Assembly: GCA_035772405.1 (NCBI GenBank) | Contig: JAYKKM010000049.1 | Coordinates: 991,001-1,055,000, forward strand | Source of the DNA: Chrysogorgia sp. JL179-B06 | Taxonomy: Eukaryota > Cnidaria > Anthozoa > Scleralcyonacea > Chrysogorgiidae | Direction of reading: 5' to 3' | DNA length: 64,000 bases | Shown here: positions 24,001 to 35,800 of the stretch, piece after piece | Layout of the letters: each line of letters begins with the position of its first letter | How positions within the stretch are numbered: position 1 is the first letter of the stretch | Made by a program: the position numbers and the translations under genes | Notes under the pieces: generated by a model | Database searches by the model: none | Seen by the model: the letters and a program-made list of their open reading frames with translations, nothing else | Told to the model about the DNA's origin: nothing

Positions 24001-27000
24001 TGAGTCTGTACCTCGACGCCTCCTCCATTCCTTCCTCGCCGTCACTCTGCTCACCTCCTTCCTCCGAAACAAAATCGAAACCTTTCAAGTGCAACCAGCA
24101 TATATTTACGTTTTGGACAAGAACAAACAATGTTTTTGTCGTACTTACAGTGAAATTGCGTACTCGCCATGAATGTCTCTCTCTGACAAGATTTCAGCAG
24201 ATATGCCGAAGAGAAAAAACGATTTAAAATTCTATCGGAAGGCGTACAAATGTGTCGACCGGTCAAAATTACCGGTGAGGTAAAAAAGTGACCGGTCAAG
24301 AGGCATTTTTGGCCGGTCATTGTCCGTTGACCGGCCGTTATTTTGAGCCCTATCAATACATGACACCGGAATGAAATTTCAATGAAACTCAATCCGGAAT
24401 GAGAACCGGAATGAACTCAATCTGAATTGAGCTGCATCTCATTCCGGATTCATGTAAACACCTTAAAGGGATTTTAACAGAACTACGATATCGCTTATTA
24501 TAGAAAACGATATTAGCGATATCGCTTATTATTTTCAGAGAAATACCGAATAATGAGTATTTTTTCTCTACTTTTTTAACCTTATGTAGGTGACGTTCTG
24601 TTGGCTGGAGCGCAGTATAGAGTGTGGAGAACTTTTAGAGCCTGATAGCAACTTCCTTTTTACTCCATTTTCCCTCGCTAAAGATGTTTTTCCCCTCAAA
24701 GATTCTGTCATTTCAATCAGCCAGTATGCAGGAATTGAACGAGAACATCTGATGCAGTTGGCAGAGATGTTAGGTTAGTGTATATTAATAATATAGAATA
24801 GCCAATGGAGGAACCAGGCGGGAATCGTAATCTAGTTACGAATATTAATGCCCAGCAAATAGCTTTAAAAGAGCCATTTTTCGACTATTGTTTCCGAAAT
24901 TTCTCTAATTGTTTCCGAAATTTTTTAGACAAAATTTTCAGTCCTCCGGTTAAAATCCTTACAGCTCCAAAACTCTCACTTTCGTTGTTTTTACCTTACA
25001 CTGGAGATCATGGTTGTCAAATCCGTCAACAAATTAACAAATTGTTATCTTCAGCCTTATATTCAACTTCGCGTTATTTTTCGACCTGTTTGTCGCCTGT
25101 CTAGCTTTTTTCGATTTAAAGACCGTTTGCCGCTTAGATTTCGATCGCGTGTTGTATACACATTTACTTGCCGATGCTGCCAGGCGTCGTATATTGGCGA
25201 AACATGCCGACTTTTACACACTAGGGTATCTGAACATATGGGTATTTCGCCTTACACCGGAAAAGAGCTTTCTCACACCGCTCTATCAAGCATTCTTGCG
25301 CACAAAACAATAGCCGGTCATGATGTTTCTTTGGATGACTTTTCTGTTTTGTCATCAGGCTCCACGCAATTCGAAGTCCTACTTCGAGAGAGTTTATTAA
25401 TTTCTAAGTTTAAACCTTCTCTTAACGCCAACATTAGATCTTTTCCTTTAACGCTTTTCTAATTTATTCCTTCATCGTGTTGTGTTAATCTGTGATGACA
25501 CGTCCTTTGTTCTTCCGTCGTCTCGCTTTTAATTTCCTTTGTCACATTTTGTCACTTTCTATTTATGTAACAGTTTAGCTATATATGCCTCCTTCATTTA
25601 TTGTAATTTGTCACTCTGATGATGTTACAAGTTTAGTAACGAAACGTTAGTATTAAAAATTTTTCTTTTCAAAATTATGTTGTTATGGCTCTTTTTAAAG
25701 CTATTTGCTGTGCATTAATATTCCTAACTAGAATACCGAAGCTGCTCTCTCCTCCGCAGAGGTTATTTTGGATCGTAGAAGACTTATTTTGTTGCAGTAT
25801 TTATATTTTTTGGAATCGGATAGTATAGGAGATATGTTTTAGCGTAAATAAAGTACTGCAGTCGAAAGAAAGAAGCGGCTGTGATAAAGTAGTGCGGGTG
25901 CGGAAAGGGGAAAAGGCGAAGCCCTTTCCGCGCCCGCACTTACATGTGTCAGCTGACTAATTTTATGGGGTGCTTTACTCAAACATATCTTCTACGATCC
26001 GAAAAAAATTATTTACGCTCAAAGATACCCGAAAAAATAACCTCTGCGGAGGAGAGAGCCGAAGCTGTATAGTCACCTCCTTCCACCTGGTCCCACCAAA
26101 CTCAAGCAGGGTAAACCTGATGAAACTACAGGGTGACCAAATTTCCGCGGAAGGCTTTTTAAAATGTGGGCCAATTGAAAATGAAAAGAGTGCAACATAA
26201 TCGAGTTTCTGGCTCATAATGTCGTAAGGTTGGCAAGATAACAATTTCACTATACCCTACTTATGACGTCACATGCATATCGAAAATAATTCCAAGATGG
26301 CGGACAGCACGCTGTCTTTCGTCAAATTATTTCGAAAACCAAAAAAGATAAGGGAAAATTGTAAAAGGTCTTGTTATACCATTTCACGAGTTCTTTCAAA
26401 TGAGACAAAGTTAATTTATATTGCCATATCCCTTTAACTTTTATGATCATCTGTAAGGATGTGTAGTGTTTCAATTCTGTTTCAGAATCATCCTCAGGGT
26501 AACATGAAAATTGGTTACGAATTCAAATCCCGCTCGAGTCAACAATTTTGATATGGGTATTTAGTATTAACGAGCAAATAGCTGACACGTTGAACCCTCG
26601 TACCAGCCTCCTAGTTAATTGGATTGTATAACCGACCCCAAAATAACAAAGGTCCTAACCCTTTGGCAAACGTTTTCTTGAGAAATAAACCACCCCCAAA
26701 GCTATAGAATATATCAAAGGAAAGTTAAATGATCTATTTACAACATACGTACAGCTTTATCCCGGTAGCTATAACTTTGTTCTCTTTAAAAGCGCGGATA
26801 ATCGAACATGCCCAAAAATATAATTTTCGTCATACGGATACCATCTTGTAAACAAAAACACGAACTTTCGGCTGTCTTCGACGAACGTTTTCTTGAGAAA
26901 TAATCAACTCCCAAAGCTACAATATATATTAAAACAAAGATAAATTCCGGCTAGCGAACGTAGTTTTCTTAAAAAGAGCGGATAATCGAACATATCGTAA

Positions 27001-30000
27001 CGTGTTAACAATCCCACATCCAGTGGGCTGGATTTGCTCGTCAATGCCTTGTATTTGCTCGTTAATGCCTTGTATCTGCTCGTAGGAATTTAAAAGTTAC
27101 GGCCGGAACCGGGACTGGCAGGAACTGAAATAAGTTCCGGCCGGAACTAACCGGCCGGAACCGGAAATCAGAGTAGTAACTTTCCGTTTGAACCAGTAGG
27201 CAGATTATGTACTTTAGTCTGACATTATCCTTGTGGAATTAAGTGGTCAAAAAGTGAAAATAACCCCTCATTCCCCTCATTAAATAATACCAGATAGAAA
27301 ATTATTAAAATTGTCCTTCATATTTCCATTACATACAAAACTAGTTTTATAATGTTTTAACTTTTTGTTTTCCATACTGGTATCATGAACATTTTTGTCC
27401 GATCAAATGTGAATACTGAATATTCTCAAGAAAGTCCTTTGTTTCCTAATAGTTGATCTGTTTTTAATCGCATTTTCCACTTTACCATTTCGCTCGCCGC
27501 TAGAGAAACATTTCGCCGATGACATAATTTTTTCCAATTTTCATTGGTTGACAACTGAAATAAATAATGTCATTGTGGAAATATTTCGCTAGCGGCGAGC
27601 GAAATTGTGAAGTGGAAAACGGGCTTCAGAAAGCCTGAGCACTACAGATCAACCGCTGACCATATTTTGACGAATAAGTTCCGGTTCCAGCCGAATATTT
27701 TTCATGAGTTCCGGCCGGAACCGTAACTTGGAAAAATCGGAGTTCCGGCCGGAACCAAGTTCCGGTGCATCCCTAATTTCCGTCGACTCGGTAGTGTAGA
27801 AAACTATAGGGAAAATTAAATGGAGTAATCTGAGAGTGTATGTATTTTCTCTCTGTGTGAATGCTCCATCTGGCAAACCTTGATTTAAGCTATCCATCTT
27901 GTTGCAGGTGCCCACTACCAGGAATTTTTATCACGTAAAATTCGAGCAAACCTTTTGGCAAACACGCAACTTCTTCTCCAAGAGCCAACGGGACCAAAGT
28001 ACGACGCTGCTGTCCACTGGAATATTCCTGCCATCACTGCTGATTGGCTGTTTGAATGTGCACGCACTGGCACCAAGGTCCCAGAGGGACCATACAAACT
28101 TGACAAGGAGCAATCTCCTGAGCAAAAGGAGGTGGGGAGAGCGGTGGTGTGTCCAATAGAAACAGATGCGTCAACCTTGCAGACGTTCTGTATTCCTGAG
28201 AAGTTCTGTATTCCTGAGAAGAATGGTACCGGTAATAACAATGAACTGGACCAAATAAAAACCATGGGGGCGGTTATACCATCAGACAACGAAAAGGCCA
28301 AAGATCCAGGTATCACTGTCATTTTATATCTAGGATATTTTCTATCATGCAGCGGCGGATCCAGTGTTGTGGATCCGCAAAGTCAGGATCCTATTTAGTA
28401 TCCTGTTTTAATTAAGATCCTGAAAGATCCTATTTAGGATCCTGTTTTAATTTAGGATCTAAATCCTATTTAGGATCCTGTTTTAATTTAGGATCCTATT
28501 TTAATTAAGATCCTGAAGGATCATCCTGAAGGATCCTATTTAGGATCCTGTTTTAATTTAGGATCCTATTTAGGATCCTGTTTTAATTAAGATCCTGAAG
28601 GATCTTATTCAGGATCCTGTTTTAATTTAGGATCCTATTTAGGATCCTGTTTTAATTAAGACCCTGAAGGATCCTATTCAGGATCCTGTTTTAATTTAGG
28701 ATCCTATTTAGGATCCTGTTTTAATTAAGACCCTGAAGGATCCTATTATTAATTTAGGATCCTATTTAGGATCCTGTTTTAATTAAGACCCTGAAGGATC
28801 CTATTCAGGATCCTGTTTTAATTAAGACCCTGAAGGATCCTATTCAGGATCCTGTTTTAATTTAGGATCCTATTTAGGATCCTGTTTTAATTAAGACCCT
28901 GAAGGATCCTATTCAGGATCCTGTTTTAATTTAGGATCCTATTTAGGATCCTGTTTTAATTAAGACCCTGAAGGATCCTATTTAGGATCCTGTTTTAATT
29001 TAGGATCCTATTTAGGATCCTGTTTTAATTAAGACCCTGAAGGATCCTATTCAGGATCCTGTTTTAATTAAGACCCTGAAGGATCCTATTCAGGATCCTG
29101 TTTTAATTTAGGATCCTATTTAGGATCCTGTTTTAATTAAGACCCTGAAGGATCCTATTTAGGATCCTGTTTTAATTTAGGATCCTATTTAGGATCCTGT
29201 TTTAATTAAGACCCTGAAGGATCCTATTTAGGATCCTGTTTTAATTTAGGATCCTATTTAGGATCCTGTTTTAATTAAGATCCTGAAGGACCCTATTTAG
29301 GATCCTGTTTTAATTTAGGATCCTGTTTTAATTAAGATCCTGAAGGACCCTATTTAGGATCCTGTTTTAATTTAGGATCCTATTTAGGATCCTGTTTTAA
29401 TTAAGATCCTGAAGGACCCTATTTAGGATCCTGTTTTAATTTAGGATCCTATTTAGGATCCTGTTTTAATTAAGATCCTGAAGGACCCTATTTAGGATCC
29501 TGTTTTAATTTAGGATCCTATTTAGGATCCTGTTTTAATTAAGATCCTGAAGGATCCTATTTAGGATCCCGTTTTAATTTAGGATCCTATTTAGGATCCT
29601 GTTTTAATTAAGATCCTGAAGGATCCTACTTAGGATCCTATTTTAATTTGATGGATCCTATTTAGGATCAAATAGGATCCTGTTTTAATTTAGGATCCTG
29701 AAGGATCCTAGATTCCTATTTAGGATCCTGTTTTAATGTAGGATCCTACTTAGGATCCTGTTTTAATGTAGGATCCTACTTAGGATCCTGTTTTAATGTA
29801 GGATCCTACTTAGGATCCTGTTTTAATTTGAATGATCCTATTTAGGATCCTGTGATCCTATTTAGGATCCTGTTTTAATTTTGGATCTTACAAGATCTTA
29901 TAGGATCCTACTTAAGATTTCTACCAGGGTAGTGCTATGTTCACATGTGAAATTATCACTTTTATCAATCTTAGAATTAAGAAATGGGTCATGGTTTGAC

Positions 30001-32784
30001 GCGCTCCATCGAGTTATTTATTATTTGGTTTTGCCACAAATATTAAAATGTGTAGTAATTAAGATTAATAAAGTTATTTACTAAGGTTATATTACAAGTA
30101 TTGTACATGTGGCAGGGTGACCGCAACAGCGATCACCAATTACTGCGTTCCCGAAGCAAGTAGAAGCATAAGGGTAAAAACGCAATTGATAAATTAGGTC
30201 GCATTAATTAATAATTTATAAGATCATTATAAAGGCGCGCGTGTATATATTGTATTATTAAAGTGGCACTACAATGAAAATTCACCCCCATTTTTTAGAT
30301 TTTCTTTAGCATAGAATAGTATTTCAGGGTCGAAAGTGATCATTGATGTAAAAAAATAATTAAAAATGGTATTTTGAAGTAAGTATTTTGAGCTCTGAAC
30401 GTGTTCCAAGTGAGCCCGCAATTTCAAAAGGTAATATTGTTTGTGACGTCAGGTTGTCAATGCTACGCCTGAATTTCAGTCGAGGTTACTTGTTTTCTTG
30501 TTTTCTTCGAGAAGTAGATGAAATGTCCAGCCTTTCAGACGAAGAATTTGAAGAAAACGACCTTGATTTATTTGAAAAACAAGACGCCCGCTAACTTGGC
30601 GTTATGCAGAACGCCTGACACGCAGACGAAATTTAATGTAAACACTAAACACGGCAATGCTATATTTTCTAATATCTGTTCGATTGAAGGTCTTCGTGTG
30701 TCAAAATTCATATAAAAATCAACGGCAAGGTATACGAAACATATCTGTTACGAAATTACATCGGTTTAATGGACATAAAAGCATTAAATCATCGGATATT
30801 AAAACGACGAATAGATCTTGAAGCCATATAACATATGTCCTTTGATTTTAAAGACGAGTCTCGCTTTAATCGCTTACGCATTTTCTCATATAACATCTGA
30901 TTTTCACATTCTAAGTAGACGAAACCTACAGCGTTCGATTCGCCAGATTCAAGTGATCATTTCGATATAGAATTGATTTAAATCGGACAAAAACAAACGT
31001 TACGTTTCATAATGATGATTAATATTACAAAGTTTCACGGGATAAATGTCAACACATGGTATAATAATATTTCCCTGTCCTTCGGCTGTCCATTCCGTCT
31101 TGATCTCTCATCATTGTGTTTCTCTCGTCTTGGAGAGAATCTTTGCAATGGTTAAGCGTTTGCGGGTTTACAGGTCTCGGTAAACTTTTCCAACTGCGAT
31201 TCATTGCCAATAAAAACGACTATATGTTGTCATGTTGACGTTTCGTCAACGGTTCTGCGAGTTCTTTCTTTAATCTCTCATCTGTGTTTCTCTCGTCCAG
31301 CTATCCTGGAGAGAATCTTTGCATTTATAGTTTGCGGGTTTACAGGTCTCGTAAATGCTTTTCCGACTGCGATTCATTGACAACGTTTTGCAATGCCGGC
31401 CTATCGCGGGTGACTGCATTTCTTGCATGTTTCGCAAGCCTATCGGGATGACGTAATGCAGATTCTCGACATAAATAACACGGAGAAAAAAAACAGAGCC
31501 CATTTTAAGACTTGGTGCTACCACAGTAGCCCAAGTAATTAGCCATGTGGAGTCTTCGCGTTGAGAATCTGACGTCACTTCGTTGCGCTGGTCAGGAACA
31601 TGGACGATTAATGGCAGACATAACAACTCCAGATTCGGAGTCAGAAAAATAATACTTGCAACGTTGAATCGAAAAACGGTATCGACTGAGTAATATTTAG
31701 CAGCTCTTCTTTATAAATACGTAAAAATATCGATAGGTAAAAATTTGATCGTAGTACCACTTTAAACACTTATTGTATTATTATGTATTATTATTATACA
31801 CTTATTGACCGAGCGAGAGATCTTTATGGGAAAATTATCTTGCCCACGATCCTTCAGTACAATTTTGCCGTAAAAACCGACCAAAAGCGATTAGGTTTTT
31901 ACTATATGGTTCTCTTAAATTTCTCACATTTCCTCAATTTTTTCGCAATTTTTTCAAACTTTTCAGTTGTTTTGTAATGACCGCTCTTTACCGGTTTGTA
32001 AAGACCGCTCAGGAACCAATCAGATTGCAGGAAAGCTGCGTTAAGATCGCTCACGAGCCAAGCTATGTAATAAATTCGATGAATTACGGTCTGGATTGTT
32101 TTATAAGATTGTTTGTAAAATTCCACTTTTTTGTTTTTGTGATGTACAGTAGTTGTTTCTTATGCAGTATCCTCTGCAAATATCAGCCTGCTAAAATAAC
32201 GTCAACTCTCTCTACTCTTGACTACTGCAATAGCCTGCTTGGCCTTCCTTATAAGGAGATCTCGAAACTCCAACGGATCCAGAATTCTGCTGCCAGACTT
32301 GTGACAAAAATTCGAAAAACAGACCATATTTTACCGATCCTTCGGAACCTACATTGGCTTCCTGTTCGTAAGCGTATCATTTTTAAAGTACTCCTAATCA
32401 CATATAAAGTTTTGAATGGATTTGGTCCTAAATAGTAAATACCTAGCTGAGATTCTCTCTCTTCATAAGCCTTCCCGTCTTCTACGATCAAATTTTAACG
32501 ATTTTTAATAAACTCAATGTTCCTCTGTATAAAACAGAGAATTATGGTGCCAGGTCTTTTTCGGACTGTGCACCGAGGCTTTGGAATGACTTACCTAAAG
32601 AAATTCGATCCTCTGTTGATATTTTTAAAACAAAACTTAAAACTTATCTTTTTAATTCCTAATGGATATTATTAAGATTGTATATTATCATTTATCTTAG
32701 TTTCTTATTCTATTCTGAATATTCTCTCGTAAATTTCTTAGCATTGTAACTGTAAGGGCATTTTTTGTAATGCACTAGAATTAA

Positions 32785-32815
<31 letters not shown>

Positions 32816-32834
32816 TTAAAAAAAATAAAAATAA

Positions 32835-32869
<35 letters not shown>

Positions 32870-35800
32870 TCTATATATTGAATTGTGCTCAACCTGATCT
32901 TCACACTTTCTGCTTTAGGCGAGGAATTATCAAAGTTTATTCCTACTGATACTCATCCTGTCATCAATAAACCACCTGCCTGTTTTGGCCGACCTAAAAG
33001 ACCCTCATTTGACTTGAGTGATGCCATTGAGATCCTTCGTTCACCTGCCTGCTCGTCTGGTAGCAGTAGTGCTCATAGTCGAGTAAGTCGCGGCAGTAGA
33101 AGTAGCTTCTTACTCGATGATTACATACATGAACATATGCAGGTGGCTTTAAAGAACTCTGGTAATCTTCTTGGTGTCCACAATGACACTACCATTACAA
33201 AAGATAATCAGCCAGAGGTAATATTTTACTTTTGAAGTTTCACCTCTCAATATATATATATATATATACCTGTACCTGGATTTTTGATCAATCTGTGTGT
33301 CTACATGCAGTGTCTGTGTGTTTAACAGCTTATTAGATTGTATTTAAAATATTAATAATTACTTTCAAGGCTTTGCATGGCCAGGCGCCTGTTTATATTA
33401 CTGATTTGCTAAATAAATATAAACCTACTCGTGATTTGAGATCATCAGACCGTAATCTGTTACTTGAGCCAAAATCCAAAATGGTTACTCATGGAGACAG
33501 AGCGTTCTCCGTTTCGGCACCAAAACTGTGGAATTCATTACCACAGGAAATTAGAAGCTTTGATATGTTGGGTAATTTTAAGTCAGCAGTTAAGACTTTT
33601 CTTTTTTCAAATTAATAGTTTTTTTGTTTTTTTGTTCATTGTGGTAATATATGTAGTAGGCTTTATCTTATATGAAACTGTAATAAGTTTTATCAGTAAA
33701 TGTTGTAAGAGCATTGAGACTATTGTATAATGCTCCTAATACGTCTATTATTATTATTATTATTATTATCATTAGTATATGTGTGACTGTCTATTACTTC
33801 AAGTGGTCTGTCTGTTCGATTGTTTTGACGACTGTCTGTCAATCCATCCTCTGCCTGATAGCTGCGTGTATTTGTGTCAAAAGAGAATGTAGCACTTGAT
33901 ATTTTGTAGGATTAGGGACTATATGATTATAAATAACGTACGTAGTTTAATTAAGGTGGCGCGATAGTCTAAATCACGAGATTTGTTTTGTAATGCAGGT
34001 CTGAGCTTTATTTTGGTTCATTGCTTAGCTCTAGCGGTGGTCTTTTCTCCACTCAGGTAAACTTTGAGGGTATAAAACATTTCAGTAAACAAGACCACCA
34101 CTTGAGCTATGCAATGAAGCTCAGATCTGCATTACAAATTTTTATGCGGAAAAATGCAATTTCTCATGATTAGCTAGATAGATGATAGATAAGCTTAAAA
34201 ATTCCTGAGTAGGGAGAGAGACAGTAACTGTGAGACTGACATCTGTGTGATATCGTGATTAAACGAACGTGATTAAACCTTTTCTTTAAGAAGTGTTGGA
34301 ATTACGAGCACACTTCTTAGTCTGATTTCCAATTTTTCTGATTTCCAATTTTTTTACTTTTATAATACCTTTGTGCAACTTGAATTTGTGTAGAATTATT
34401 TTGGTTTAATCACATAAAGTCTTTCAGTGTCAGTGGTTTAACCAATATTAAATATCAAGGGGGAAACCAAGGGATGATTATTTTAATTAGAGCTTGGTTC
34501 TACTTAGACCTGATGCCAAGAGGTCAAACATTTGATACTTATGCTGTTAACTGTCGATAAATGCCGTCAGGAATCGAATCTGTGACCTGATTGCCGGTGA
34601 GACACTCTAACCATTGAGATACCGAGACTCACTCTCATACAATGATGTACTGGTTCGATTGATATATGTACTGTCTATGCGGGTAATGTTTGCAGGGTTT
34701 GAATGTGGGAGCTTTGAGTAGAGACAGACGAGCTTGGAGTAGAGACAGACGAGCTTTGAGTAGAGACAGACGAGCTTTGAGTAGAGACAGACGAGCTTTG
34801 AGTAGAGACTGCAGACGAGCTTGGAGTAGAGACAGACGAGCTTGGAGTAGAGACAGACGAGCTTAGAGTAGAGACAGACGAGCTTAGAGTAGAGACAGAC
34901 GAGCTTGGAGTAGAGACAGACGAGCTTTGAGTAGAGATCGACAGACGAGCTTTGAGTAGAGACAGACGAGCTTTGAGTAGAGACAGACGAGCTTTGAGTA
35001 GAGACAGACGAGCTTTGAGTAGAGACAGACGAGCTTTGAGTAGAGACAGACGAGCTTTGAGTAGAGACAGACGAGCTTTGAGTAGAGACAGACGAGCTTT
35101 GAGTAGAGACGGACGAGCTTTGAGTAGAGACAGACGAGCTTTGAGTAGAGACAGACGAGCTTGGAGTAGAGACAGACGAGCTTTGAGTAGATACAGACGA
35201 GCTTTGAGTAGAGACAGACGAGCTTTGAGTAGAGACAGACGAGCTTGGAGTAGAGACAGACGAGCTTGGAGTAGAGACAGACGAGCTTGGAGTAGAGACA
35301 GACGAGCTTGGAGTAGAGACAGACGAGCTTGGAGTAGAGACAGACGAGCCTGGAGTAGAGACAGACGAGCTTGGAGTAGAGATAGACGAGCTTGGAGTAG
35401 AGACAGACGAGCTTGGAGTAGAGACAGACGATACATGGACGATCATCAAGCGTAAATCCTCAGAAAAAAACGTTTCTGAGTCACCGGCAATCAGAAGGTT
35501 ACAGGTTCGATTCCTGTTCGGGACTGAAGATTTGAGCTTGACAATCGTCCATGTATTGTCTGTGTTGTATGTTATGATGTTGTCACTCGGTAATATATGT
35601 TCTCGAGTGAATGACTCCAAACCGCGTAAGCAGAAAAATCTGCTTGCCGTTGGTTGGGTTTCGAACCCACGACCTTTTTATACAACACACCCAAGCTGTC
35701 AACTGTTAGTGTTAACTCATTTTAGTGTTATAACTAAGAAAAACCTTGTAAGAAAATCATGATACCAGAAACCTGGGGCCACTTGGTGTACTTAGTGTGC

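Larger units (their letters stand above)
22998..24471. mobile_element. Harbinger-like element, copy 1 (interrupted)
   Basis: Left end GGGGCTGTTTACATGAATCC and right end GGATTCATGTAAACACC form inverted repeats with TAA/TTA-like flanks, as in PIF/Harbinger elements. It carries a small ORF at 23125-23379 and is split by the element at 23443-24351. Confidence 0.65.
18343..24589 (+). other. TOPBP1 intron 3
   Basis: A 6.2-kb intron with a MITE (18540-19063), a related inverted-repeat region (19075-19630), a telomere-like array, the 68-bp satellite and a Harbinger-like element with a nested insertion. No coding exon seen. Confidence 0.8.
24774..27907 (+). other. TOPBP1 intron 4
   Basis: Contains a Penelope-like fragment (24812-25735), a pair of short inverted segments at about 25740-26070 (GAAGCTG with CTCTCTCCTCCGCAGAGG), MITE-end-like sequence near 26380-26435, and an element with GTTCCGGCCGGAAC repeats (27095-27775). 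Confidence 0.7.
28310..32918 (+). other. TOPBP1 intron 5
   Basis: Holds the GGATCC satellite, a TTAA-flanked element of 1.5 kb and a LINE tail with two ATT microsatellites. No coding exon seen. Confidence 0.8.

Noticed and set aside
31228..31250. Hammerhead at TTGACGTTTCGTCAACG
   Set aside because: It has a GACGAAACGTC palindrome only. No CUGANGA core is nearby.
34607..35620. 337-codon Ser/Thr/Val repeat protein (minus) and Arg/Asp repeat proteins (plus)
   Set aside because: Product of the 21-bp minisatellite, where the unit length is a multiple of three and keeps every frame open.
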